64,000 bases of DNA, from NCBI GenBank assembly GCA_033850885.1, contig JAWWPG010000014.1, positions 35,721 to 99,720 of the forward strand, written 5' to 3'. The DNA comes from JAWWPG01 sp033850885 (GTDB taxonomy: Bacteria > Actinomycetota > Actinomycetes > Propionibacteriales > Nocardioidaceae). A program made the translations under genes and the position numbers. Positions 7,089 to 15,208 of the stretch are shown one piece after another. Every line of letters starts with the position of its first letter. Within the stretch, counting starts at the first letter, position 1. The notes under the pieces were generated by a model that was given only the letters and a program-made list of their open reading frames with translations, searched no databases and had not been told where the DNA came from.

Positions 7089-10000
7089 TCAGGAGGCGGC
7101 CACCGGGTCGGGCGCGGGCGCCGGCTCGGCGTCAGCGGCGGACCGCCTCCTCGACGTCGACCGCTTGGTCGCGGTTGCCCTCTTCGCGGTGGCGGCCTTC
7201 TTCGGGGCGCTGGTCTTCGCGGTTCTGCGGCTCTTGGCCGGCTTCGGCGGCTCGACCCCGTCCCCGTCGAGCGTCGCAACCTCGGGGTCCCGGGCACCTG
7301 CCGGCGACGTACCCACCCCAACCTCGACGCTCGGCTCGACGGTCGGCGAATCGCCTTGACCGACGTGTTCTGCGTCGCCGGCCCCCAGGTCGGCGGTCCC
7401 GACCTGCTCGGCGTCAAGCGCCTGGCCATCCACACGTTGGTCCGCGTCGTGGTCTGACTTGGGGTGCAGGGCCGCCGCAATGGCGGCCGTAGCGGCAGCG
7501 GCCGCGCTGTGCCGCTCCGCCGCCAGGGGGTCGACGTCCGGCGGGGCCTCCGCCTGACCGGTCGACCGCGAGCGGCCGCTGGCACGCTTCGAGGTCCGGC
7601 CGGAAGGCGCCGGCTCGTCGGTCCTGGACTTGACCGGCTCGGACTCGATGACGACGCCACGCCCGTGGCAGACCTCGCAAGGGACGCTAAACGCCTCCAC
7701 CAGGCCGGTCCCGATCCGCTTTCTGGTCATCTGGACCAGGCCCAGTGACGTGACCTCTGCGACCTGGTGCCGGGTCCGGTCGCGGCCCAGACACTCGACC
7801 AACCTGCGCAGCACGAGGTCGCGGTTGTTCTCGAGGACCATGTCAATGAAGTCGATGACGATGATGCCGCCGATGTCACGAAGGCGAAGCTGCCTGACGA
7901 TCTCTTCCGCGGCCTCCAGGTTGTTCTTCGTGACCGTCTGCTCGAGGTTGCCGCCGGAACCCGTGAACTTCCCGGTGTTGACGTCGACCACGGTCATCGC
8001 CTCGGTCCGGTCGATCACCAGCGAGCCGCCGGACGGCAGCCACACCTTGCGCTCGAGCGCCTTGGCGATCTGCTCGTCGATCCGGTAGTGGGCGAACACG
8101 TCACCCTGCCCGTCGTACCTTTCGAGCCTGTCGGCGAGATCCGGCGCGACGTTCGACACGTACTCGTCGATGATGTCCCAGGCCTCATCGCCGGAGATGA
8201 CGAGCTTGGTGAAGTCCTCCGTGAACAGGTCGCGGACGACCTTCAACGTCGTGTCAGGCTCGGCGTAGAGCAGCGCCGGCGCCTTGCCGTTCTTCATCAG
8301 CTTCTGGATCTCGGCCCAGCGCGTCGTGAGCCTCGTGACGTCGCGGGTGAGCTCCTCCTCGCTGGCTCCTTCGGCAGCGGTCCGGATGATCACCCCCGAC
8401 TCGTCAGGGAGGATCTCCTTGAGCAGGTTCTTCAGCCGGTTGCGTTCGGTGTCCGGCAGCTTGCGGCTGATCCCGCTCGACCCGCCACTCGGGACGTAGA
8501 CCAGGTAGCGACCGGGCAGGCTGATCTGGCTGGTCAGCCTGGCGCCCTTGTGACCGACCGGGTCCTTGCTCACCTGGACCAGGATCGACTGGCCCGGCTT
8601 GAGAGCATTCTCGATCCGGCGGGCCTGGTTGCGGTCGCCGATGAGGTCCCAGTTGACCTCGCCCGCGTAGAGCACGGCGTTGCGTCCCTTCCCGATGTCG
8701 ATGAACGCGGCTTCCATGCTCGGGAGAACGTTCTGTACGCGACCGAGATAGACGTTCCCGATCAGTGAGCCTTGCTCCTCGAGGGCGACATAGTGCTCGA
8801 CGAGGACGTCGTCCTCGAGTACGCCGATCTGAGTGACATCTTCGCGTTGGCGGACCACCATGACCCGGTCCACCGACTCGCGTCGGGCCAGGAACTCGGA
8901 CTCGCTGAGGATCGGCGCCCGACGGCGACCCGCTTCGCGCCCCTCACGCCTGCGCTGCTTCTTCGCCTCGATCCGGGTCGAGCCTTCGACGCTGGTGATC
9001 GAGTCGGAGGCGCGCTTCGGCTCCCGTGTCTTGGCCGCTGACTTGGCCGCCGGCTCGGAAGCATCAGCCGCCCCGTCTGCGACGCTGTCACCGCTGCGCC
9101 GGCGGCGCCGCCGGCGACGGGAGGAGGACGACGTCGAGGTGCCGTCGCCCGCCGGGTCGCTCGGGTCACCGTCGGCGGCAGTGTCCGAGCCCGAACCGTC
9201 CGCTGACGTGCTGGTCGTGACCTTGTCCGTGGTGTCCGTGGTGTCCGTGGCCGCCGACTCGGGCGACGCCTTCGACTTGGCCTTGCTCGACTCGCTGGAC
9301 TTGGTCGACTTTGACGTGCTGGGCGCGCCTGGCTCCGTGGCGTCGAGCGCGTCGGCGGGCGACAAGGAGTCCCCGGCGGCCCCGGCGGCTGACTCCCCAC
9401 CTGACTGGTCCGCGCCCGACCCGTCGCTGGGTCTACGGCGGTTACGACCGCCCCGGGAACGCCGCCGTCTCGACGACGAGCTCGGCTGTTCGGGACCGTC
9501 CTGGGGCGCCCGATCCGACTCACCGGCTGCGCTTCGCTCACCAGGCGCCGCCGCGTCCGACATGGCATCGAGGTGGCTGTCGCCTGCCGGGGACGGGCCT
9601 GGCTCCGAGACCGGCTCGGCGCCGGCCGGTGTCGAGAGCTGCGGCGCCTGGAAGACCGGGGACACTGCGCTGGTCGCTCGGTCGGCAGCCGATCGTGGTT
9701 GTTCGAAGCCGGTGTCTCCCGGGCTGCTCGCCGAGGAGGCATCCGCGAACGGGTCGTCGACAGCAGTCGCTCGGGTGCGCCTGCGCGGACCGGACGGCTT
9801 CTTCGCGGGGGCAGCCTCTGGTCCGGCCGCATCTGAGGCGGCCGGGGTCGGCTGCTCGGCGATGCCAGGCGGCATGGAGTCGGAAGGCGGTGTCGCGCTG
9901 GTCTCGGGAGTCGATCCGCCGGTCGCTGACTTCTTCGTGCCACGCCTCGGGTTCTTCTTTGCGGTCGGCGGTGTTCCTGTCGACGCAGGCTGCTCGGCGG

Positions 10001-10187
10001 ACGATGGTGCCGCAGGAGACGTGGTCTGGTCGGTGGACGACGGTGCCGCGGGCTGTGCGGTCGACACCTGTGGCGGTCCGGCCGGTCGGCTTGCTGATCG
10101 GCGGCGGGTACGACGTAACGGAGCGTCCGAGGAATCCGGCGTCGATGGGGTGGAGGCGGGGGACACCGTGGTGTCGTCGCTGGCCAT
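7089..10187 (-). CDS. rne: Ribonuclease E/G family protein with long disordered arms
   Basis: 1032 aa. Residues about 1-410 are a Ser/Thr/Ala/Pro-rich, low-complexity arm containing Arg-rich patches (SSSRRRRRRRR). The catalytic core follows: S1 domain 'GNVYLGRVQNVLPSMEAAFI', RNase H/DNase I-like region with 'DVNTGKFTGSGG' and 'IIVIDFIDMVLENNRD' carrying the metal-binding aspartates, and the zinc-link 'CEVCHGRG'. A second disordered arm ends in Lys/Ala-rich 'AKTSAPKKAATAKRATATK'. It makes 5'-end-sensitive endonucleolytic cuts in mRNA and rRNA precursors. Starts at ATG 10187 with GAGGAG. Placement upstream of rplU-rpmA-obg is conserved in actinobacteria. The arms probably recruit degradosome partners or RNA. 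Confidence 0.93.
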   Translation of the reverse strand: MASDDTTVSPASTPSTPDSSDAPLRRTRRRSASRPAGPPQVSTAQPAAPSSTDQTTSPAAPSSAEQPASTGTPPTAKKNPRRGTKKSATGGSTPETSATPPSDSMPPGIAEQPTPAASDAAGPEAAPAKKPSGPRRRTRATAVDDPFADASSASSPGDTGFEQPRSAADRATSAVSPVFQAPQLSTPAGAEPVSEPGPSPAGDSHLDAMSDAAAPGERSAAGESDRAPQDGPEQPSSSSRRRRSRGGRNRRRPSDGSGADQSGGESAAGAAGDSLSPADALDATEPGAPSTSKSTKSSESSKAKSKASPESAATDTTDTTDKVTTSTSADGSGSDTAADGDPSDPAGDGTSTSSSSRRRRRRRRSGDSVADGAADASEPAAKSAAKTREPKRASDSITSVEGSTRIEAKKQRRREGREAGRRRAPILSESEFLARRESVDRVMVVRQREDVTQIGVLEDDVLVEHYVALEEQGSLIGNVYLGRVQNVLPSMEAAFIDIGKGRNAVLYAGEVNWDLIGDRNQARRIENALKPGQSILVQVSKDPVGHKGARLTSQISLPGRYLVYVPSGGSSGISRKLPDTERNRLKNLLKEILPDESGVIIRTAAEGASEEELTRDVTRLTTRWAEIQKLMKNGKAPALLYAEPDTTLKVVRDLFTEDFTKLVISGDEAWDIIDEYVSNVAPDLADRLERYDGQGDVFAHYRIDEQIAKALERKVWLPSGGSLVIDRTEAMTVVDVNTGKFTGSGGNLEQTVTKNNLEAAEEIVRQLRLRDIGGIIVIDFIDMVLENNRDLVLRRLVECLGRDRTRHQVAEVTSLGLVQMTRKRIGTGLVEAFSVPCEVCHGRGVVIESEPVKSRTDEPAPSGRTSKRASGRSRSTGQAEAPPDVDPLAAERHSAAAAATAAIAAALHPKSDHDADQRVDGQALDAEQVGTADLGAGDAEHVGQGDSPTVEPSVEVGVGTSPAGARDPEVATLDGDGVEPPKPAKSRRTAKTSAPKKAATAKRATATKRSTSRRRSAADAEPAPAPDPVAAS

Positions 10188-10396
10188 ACATGCTCCTCAG
10201 TGCCCCCGGGCGCTAAGCGCCGCGCGGAGGCGGGTCGGTCGCTGAGGCCGTCATCACTGACGGGCCGCAGCGCAAGCTGTCGGTTTGCCTCCCGGTGGAT
10301 GTGCCACGTATCTGGGGGTCCTCCACCGGTGGGCGGCGGCGACCTCCCCTGCGGGTGGCATCTCGTGATGGACTCGACCCTCAGCGGTCGCACCCG

Positions 10397-11140
10397 TCAG
10401 GGCGCGTCGCGATCTTGGTCTAGCGGGTCAATCACCGAGCCGGTCAGGGGGTCAAGCGGCCCCTGCGCGATCCGGAGCTGCAAAGACGGAACCGGAACGA
10501 CGAGGCCAGCCATCGCACGGAGACCGGCGAGGATGTCGTCGGGTCGCACGGCAGGTGTTCCATGCCTCACGACCAACTCAAGTATCGCACATGGGACCGA
10601 ATCCTCCGCATCACCGCGCACCGACATCTCCACGACCGCCTGTCGGCAGTCGAAGCGACGCATTCCGCGCTTCGTCATCCGCTCGACCTCGACGACGTCC
10701 CGGTCGAGAAACTCGGTGACTGCCCGGCTCGCCACCGCAGGATCGACCTGCGGCAGCTTCACCTGCCAGCGGCTGGCCTGCAGACGGTCGGCCAGCGCGC
10801 CGGTGCCCGCCACCACGACGTCGATGATGTCCAGGCCCTTCGGCAGCGCCTCATCGAGGACCGTCCTAACGGCGACCGGGTCCACCGCCTCGACCAGCGA
10901 GATCTCCAGGTACTCCGCCTCGCTCGCGGCACCTGTAGGTGAGGCGTTCGCGTAGGAGATCCGGGGATGCGGGCTGAACCCGGACGAAAAGGCGACCGGC
11001 AGCCCCGCCCGCCGTACCGCCCGCTCCAACGCGCGGGCGAAGTCGCGGTGACTGGTGAAGCGCAACCGGCCGCGCTTCGCGTACCGGAGCCGCAGCTTCT
11101 GCACCGCCGGAGGTTGCTGTTGGGCGGGCTGGTCGGGCAT
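10397..11140 (-). CDS. TIGR03936 family (DUF2344) radical-SAM-linked protein
   Basis: 247 aa. The signature 'LRLRYAKRGRLRFTSHRDFA' and 'GLPVAFSSGFSPHPRISY' identifies the DUF2344/TIGR03936 family, small partners of B12-binding radical-SAM proteins (TIGR03960). In many bacteria the two are adjacent or fused. Here the TIGR03960 partner begins 4 kb away at 15209 with other genes in between, although both are still on the minus strand. Function is unknown; association with RNase E/G and tRNA/ribosome genes suggests RNA modification, which is inference. Confidence 0.9.
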   Translation of the reverse strand: MPDQPAQQQPPAVQKLRLRYAKRGRLRFTSHRDFARALERAVRRAGLPVAFSSGFSPHPRISYANASPTGAASEAEYLEISLVEAVDPVAVRTVLDEALPKGLDIIDVVVAGTGALADRLQASRWQVKLPQVDPAVASRAVTEFLDRDVVEVERMTKRGMRRFDCRQAVVEMSVRGDAEDSVPCAILELVVRHGTPAVRPDDILAGLRAMAGLVVPVPSLQLRIAQGPLDPLTGSVIDPLDQDRDAP

Positions 11141-11282
11141 GGGCCCGACAGTAACCCCGGTCCGCGAGCCGCGCCCGGGACGCCTCCGGGAGCCTGCACG
11201 CCGACGCGCCGTCGGGCATCATGGTCCGGAGACCACGCAGCCGCGCCCCATGCCCCGCCCCGGCGAGACGAGGAGATCTGGC

Positions 11283-11892
11283 ATGACGTCCGCCACCCCG
11301 CCACCCCTGGATCCGGACGAGGGTGGGCAGCAGCCTGCAGACCCGAACGCAGCCGACTCGTCGCATCCGTCGCCGCTGGGCAGCATGCCTGCCTACCCCC
11401 AAGGCAGCGAGCCGACGGTTCCCGCGGTGCCGCAGCCGCAGCCGAAGGACAGCCGTCCTGCTGATGCGTGCCGGTGCCGTGTTGAGCCTGCTCGCTCTCC
11501 TGGTGGGTCTGCTGACCCTGGGCTCGCTGAAGGACAACATCAGGCAACAGCTCATCGACAGCAACAAGCACTACACCCAGTCCGACATCGACACGGTGTA
11601 CAACGTTGGCGTCGCCTCCGTCGTGATCGTCGGCCTCCTCGGGGTCGCGCTGTGGCTCTGGATGGCCAAGGCGAACGGCGAGGGCCGCAGGTGGGCACGC
11701 ATCGTGGCGACTGTGCTGGGAGCCCTCAACGTCATCTACACGGTGATGTCACTTTTTCAGGGGCAGGCAAGCGCGGGCTCGCTGATCCTGTCAGTCATCG
11801 GCGCCATCCTGGCGAGCATGATCCTGGTGTTGCTCTGGCGCAGGGAGTCGAGTGCCTACTACAACGCGCGGTCGACCCGGCAGTACGCCTGA
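11283..11892 (+). pseudogene. DUF4064-like four-helix membrane protein with an apparent frameshift
   Basis: An ATG at 11283 with AGGAG ten bases upstream opens a Pro/Ser-rich N-terminus (MTSATPPPLDPDEGG..., ending ...VPQPQPKDS). The natural continuation is in the +1 frame: from about 11450 it reads 'TAVLLMRAGAVLSLLALLVG' and then a protein with four transmembrane helices ending 'YYNARSTRQYA' at 11892. Proline-rich cytosolic arms followed by such a helix bundle are common in actinobacterial membrane proteins, so a one-base indel at about 11440-11455 is likely. Alternatives are a real short protein starting at ATG 11464 or an assembly error. No function is known. Confidence 0.6.
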
Positions 11893-11965
11893 TCACAGCG
11901 CTGCGACCGCGCCGCTGACCGGGCGATTTCTCCACTGGCTACCTGAGGCAGGACAATCTCTGCTC

Positions 11966-13150
11966 GTGTCCGGTCGTCATCGTGCCTTCGTCGTGATCGG
12001 GATGGTCGTCCTGGCACTCAACCTGCGACCTGCCGCGGTCAGCGTCGGACCCGTGCTGGACGAGATCCGTGGCGACCTCGGCATGGGGTCGACCACGGCC
12101 GGACTCCTGACGACCCTCCCGGTGCTGTGCTTTGCAGGGTTCGGGTACGTGGCGCCATGGCTCGGGCGAAGGCTCGGCATCCACCGGGTGATGCTGGCGG
12201 CCCTGCTCGTCACGGGCCTTGGGCTCGCGGCCCGGGCAGACGCACGTTCCCCACAGGTCTTCCTGGTTGCGACGCTACCGGCCCTGGCGGGGATGGCCAG
12301 CGCGAACGTGCTGCTGCCGTCGCTGGTGAAGCTGCACTTCCCTGACCGGATCGGGACGATGACCGCGGTCTACTCCACGGCGCTGGCGATCGGGCTGACG
12401 GCAGCCTCGGTGTTGACCGTCCCACTCTCGGAGGCGACCGGCTCCTGGCGCGGAGGGATCGGAGCATGGGCGGTGGTCGCTTTCGTCGCCGCCGTGCCAT
12501 GGCTGGGCCTGGTGGGGCATGACGTCAAACCCCCGGACGAGCACTCAGCCACGATCACCACCAGGGCTCTCGCGCGCTCGCCGCTCGCGTGGACGATGGC
12601 GCTGCTCTTCGGTATCCAGTCGCTGCAGGCTTATGCCGTCTTCGGCTGGCTGCCGCAGATCTTCCGCGACGCCGGCTTCTCGCACGGCGCGGCGGGCCTG
12701 TTCCTGGGCGTGACCACCGCGACCAGCATCCCGATATCCCTGGTGCTGCCCGGCATCACAGCCCGTGGCCGTCACCAGGGCCGTATCATTCTCGCCCTGT
12801 GTGCGGCGTACGTCGCCGGCTACACCGGTCTCATCGTGAACCCCGCCACACTCCCCTGGTTGTGGGCGCTGCTGATCGGGATCGGCACCGGGACCTTCCC
12901 ACTGGTGCTGACGCTGATCGGGCTAAGGGCCCGCACCAGCGAGGGCACGGCCGCGCTCTCCGGCTTCGCCCAGAGCATCGGCTACCTCATCGCCGGTATC
13001 GGGCCGTTCATGATGGGGGCGCTCAACGGGGCGACCGGAGGATGGACGGTGCCCCTCCTCGTCCTGCTGGTCCTCGTGGTCCCTCAAGGCGTGACGGGTC
13101 TGATGGTGGCTCGGGAGCGCTACGTCGAGGACGAGCTGGTGGCTGCCTGA
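11966..13150 (+). CDS. MFS transporter of the CynX/NimT type
   Basis: About 394 aa from GTG 11966 ('VSGRHRAFVVIGMVVLALNL'); an ATG at 11852 in the same frame would overlap the upstream gene. About twelve hydrophobic helices are seen. Conserved family features are 'ALNLRPAAVSVGPVLDEI' in helix 1, 'GRRLGIHRVM' in the first cytoplasmic loop and 'FGWLPQIFRDAGFSHGAAG' in the second half. CynX/NimT proteins export or import small anions and drugs such as cyanate or nitroimidazoles; the substrate here is not predictable. It is part of the plus-strand accessory group inserted between the two radical-SAM genes. Confidence 0.85.
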   Translation: MSGRHRAFVVIGMVVLALNLRPAAVSVGPVLDEIRGDLGMGSTTAGLLTTLPVLCFAGFGYVAPWLGRRLGIHRVMLAALLVTGLGLAARADARSPQVFLVATLPALAGMASANVLLPSLVKLHFPDRIGTMTAVYSTALAIGLTAASVLTVPLSEATGSWRGGIGAWAVVAFVAAVPWLGLVGHDVKPPDEHSATITTRALARSPLAWTMALLFGIQSLQAYAVFGWLPQIFRDAGFSHGAAGLFLGVTTATSIPISLVLPGITARGRHQGRIILALCAAYVAGYTGLIVNPATLPWLWALLIGIGTGTFPLVLTLIGLRARTSEGTAALSGFAQSIGYLIAGIGPFMMGALNGATGGWTVPLLVLLVLVVPQGVTGLMVARERYVEDELVAA

Positions 13151-13190
13151 GTGTCCGCGACGGACGTGAGGGCACCCTAGGATCCCTCAG

Positions 13191-13847
13191 ATGGAGCTGA
13201 TCGCCAGCGGACGGGAGGCCGACGTCTTCGTCATCGACGGCAACCGGATCCTGCGCCGGGTCCGGAACCGTGACACGAGCTGCGAGCGCGAGGCGGCGAT
13301 GATGGAGTGGGTGCGCCGTCAGGGCTACCCCGTGCCGCAGGTCTTCTCGGTGGCTGGACCCGACATGGTGCTGCAGCGGGTGGACGGGCCGACCATGGTC
13401 GACTCGCTGCTGAGCGGTACGACAACCCCGGACGACGCCGGGCGGACCATGGCCGAGCTACACGAACGGCTGCACACGCTGAAGCCCCCGTCGGGGAGCA
13501 ACCCCGACCACGTGGTCCGACACCTCGACCTGCACCCGTTGAACATCCTCACTGCGCCGTCCGGAGCGGTGCTCATCGACTGGCACAACAGCGACGTAGG
13601 CCCCGGCAAGGTCGATGTCGCGCTGACGGCTGTCATTCTGGCCCAGGTGGTTCTGTCGCCGCCGCCGGACGCCGGCGTCGCCGAGCGGGTTCCGATAGTA
13701 CGGGAGCTGCTCGAAGCGTTTCTCCGCCATGCCGGCCCGCTCTGGGCATCGGACGTGGAGGCGGCAGTCCGCTACCGCTCGCACGACGCCAATCTCAGAC
13801 CCGCCGAGCGGGCAGCGCTCGCGTCCGTCCCCGGGATGCTCCTATGA
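13191..13847 (+). CDS. Phosphotransferase (APH/choline-kinase fold) family protein
   Basis: 218 aa. The kinase-like fold is shown by 'SGREADVFVIDGNRILRRVR' (nucleotide loop and lysine/arginine strand), the Brenner motif 'HLDLHPLNIL' (catalytic Asp and metal-binding Asn) and 'VLIDWHNSDVGPGKVDVALT' (DFG-equivalent 'IDW'). The group phosphorylates small molecules such as aminoglycosides, choline or sugars. There is no evidence of substrate, and a resistance role should not be assumed. It is 40 bp downstream of the MFS gene, probably co-transcribed. Confidence 0.85.
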   Translation: MELIASGREADVFVIDGNRILRRVRNRDTSCEREAAMMEWVRRQGYPVPQVFSVAGPDMVLQRVDGPTMVDSLLSGTTTPDDAGRTMAELHERLHTLKPPSGSNPDHVVRHLDLHPLNILTAPSGAVLIDWHNSDVGPGKVDVALTAVILAQVVLSPPPDAGVAERVPIVRELLEAFLRHAGPLWASDVEAAVRYRSHDANLRPAERAALASVPGMLL

Positions 13848-13916
13848 GCGGGCATCCCGGGTCGTTGTCCTGGTTCGAGCGGCAGCCCCCTTCGCCGATC
13901 GCCTGCCGCCCGTAGC

Positions 13917-14312
13917 ATGCAGCCTATGGCCCAGCCGGAGAGTGTCCCGCGCGAGTTCGACGTCCGCACGATCGTGCTGCTGGTACGCCCGGATGACGCG
14001 CCCGACCTGCCCGAGGCGGAGCTCGACCGGCTGCAGGCTGAGCACCTGGCCTTCGGTTCCGACCTCTTCGCGCGAGGCCTAACCGTGGTCAACGGTCCGC
14101 TCACGGACCAGAGCGACATCTCGCTTCGAGGGCTCGCTGTCTATACCGTCGATGCCGCCCACGCCCTCGAGCTGGCCAGCCAGGATCCGACGGTGCGAGC
14201 CGGGCGGCTCAGGCCAGAGGTGGCGCGGTGGTGGACCGGAGCGGACCGGATCGCGTTCCCTCAGCACGACGGTCGGGTCGGCGAGCGGCTTTCGTTGGAG
14301 GACATGGCCTGA
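13917..14312 (+). CDS. YciI-like family protein
   Basis: 131 aa (ATG 13917; a second ATG at 13926). Pattern 'RTIVLLVRPDDAPDLPEAEL', 'LQAEHLAFGSDLFARGLTVV' and 'LRGLAVYTVDAAHALELASQ' matches the YciI/YCII dimeric alpha-beta barrel group, with the conserved histidine of 'EHLAF'. Family members are small, often stand-alone, and mostly uncharacterised. It ends 30 bp before inverted repeat A. Confidence 0.8.
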   Translation: MQPMAQPESVPREFDVRTIVLLVRPDDAPDLPEAELDRLQAEHLAFGSDLFARGLTVVNGPLTDQSDISLRGLAVYTVDAAHALELASQDPTVRAGRLRPEVARWWTGADRIAFPQHDGRVGERLSLEDMA

Positions 14313-14340
14313 CGGTGGCGGCCCGACGCACTCCCCCCCG

Positions 14341-14406
14341 CCGCGAATTGCGGGAAAGTTGCCCCTCCGGCCGCCTTGACGAGGTGCACTTTCCCGCAAT
14401 TCGCGG
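14341..14406. repeat. Inverted-repeat element, copy A
   Basis: Left arm CGCGAATTGCGGGAAAGT (14342-14359) and its exact reverse complement at 14388-14405, with a 28-bp spacer. The spacer's last bases and right arm are shared with copies B and C. Each arm holds its own small hairpin (CCCGC-AATTC-GCGGG). It lies between two convergent gene ends (YciI-like and F420 reductase), so it could act as a bidirectional terminator or be a REP/MITE-type repeat. Confidence 0.85.
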
Positions 14407-14438
14407 GAAAAAGAGGGTGGGCTGCGGGGCCGCCGCGT

Positions 14439-15098
14439 TCATCGGGAGCTGACCGCCCAGTTGAACGGCGGCGCATCCATGCCGCGGGCAACGCGGACGC
14501 GCAGCCAGATGGCCATCATCATCTCGACCGCGGCCGCCGAGTCGATCCCGCCGATGTCGAGAAGCTGCTGCGGACGCCAGCCGAACGCAACCAGCAGATC
14601 CTTCACATCCGCCTTCGCGGCCGCATTCTCGCCGCTCAGGAATGCCACATGGTCACCCGGGACGATCGTCGGGTCGGCCATCACCTGGCAGTTCATCGTG
14701 TTGAGCGACTTGACGACGCGGGTGTCGGGGTATGCGGCCTGGATCCGCTGGCCCAGGCTGTTGTCGACCGTCGCCGCCGGCTGCGGGAACCCGTCCTTCA
14801 CCGGGACCAGCTCGTTGGCGACGTCGAGCAGCGTCTTGCCCGCCAGGTTTTCTGCGCCGGCGAGGTCGAGCGCTTCGAGGGAATGGAGCCCGTTCGTCGC
14901 GTTGATCACCAGTACCTGAGCCGAGGCCGCGGCATCGGCGAAAGACCCCGTCGTCACACCTTCACGATGAGCGAAGGGCTCGAGGCTCCCCGAGGTCGCC
15001 GACCTCGCGCCCACGAACACCGAGTAGCCGACCTCGGCCGCGCGGAACGCCAGCGTCTGGCCTACCACTCCGGTCCCCAACACTGCGATCTCCTGCAT
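14439..15098 (-). CDS. NADPH-dependent F420 reductase-like protein (NpdG/Fno family)
   Basis: 219 aa. Rossmann fold with 'IAVLGTGVVGQTLAFRAAEV' at the N-terminus and 'GARS' after the second strand, the usual NADP 2'-phosphate site. 'LLDVANELVPVKDGFPQPAA' and 'RVVKSLNTMNCQVMADP' are typical of F420H2:NADP oxidoreductase-like proteins and related NAD-binding-10/F420_oxidored proteins. It would interconvert NADPH and reduced F420, or act as a related dehydrogenase. It is flanked on both sides by inverted-repeat copies A and B, an unusual setting that suggests the gene arrived as a unit. Confidence 0.85.
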   Translation of the reverse strand: MQEIAVLGTGVVGQTLAFRAAEVGYSVFVGARSATSGSLEPFAHREGVTTGSFADAAASAQVLVINATNGLHSLEALDLAGAENLAGKTLLDVANELVPVKDGFPQPAATVDNSLGQRIQAAYPDTRVVKSLNTMNCQVMADPTIVPGDHVAFLSGENAAAKADVKDLLVAFGWRPQQLLDIGGIDSAAAVEMMMAIWLRVRVARGMDAPPFNWAVSSR

Positions 15099-15137
15099 CT
15101 CGTGGCCTCCTGATGTTCTGGCTCACACAACCGCGAG

Positions 15138-15204
15138 CCCGCGAATAGCGGGAAAGTTACCCGCTCAGTCCTTTCGTGAGGTGCACTTTCCCGCAATTCG
15201 CGGG
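15138..15204. repeat. Inverted-repeat element, copy B
   Basis: Arms 15140-15157 (CGCGAATAGCGGGAAAGT, one change from copy A) and 15185-15202, with a 27-bp spacer; pairing extends two further C:G pairs to 15138 and 15204. Same orientation as A and C. It ends four bases after the stop codon of the TIGR03960 gene on the minus strand, so it may serve as that gene's terminator. Confidence 0.85.
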
Positions 15205-15208
15205 AAGG

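Noticed and set aside
10200..10955. Plus-strand open frame over the TIGR03936 gene
   Set aside because: Covers the antisense of a well-supported gene, with Ser/Arg-rich composition and no motif.
13191..13847. Aminoglycoside resistance gene
   Set aside because: Only the general kinase fold is visible; motifs do not single out an antibiotic-modifying subfamily.
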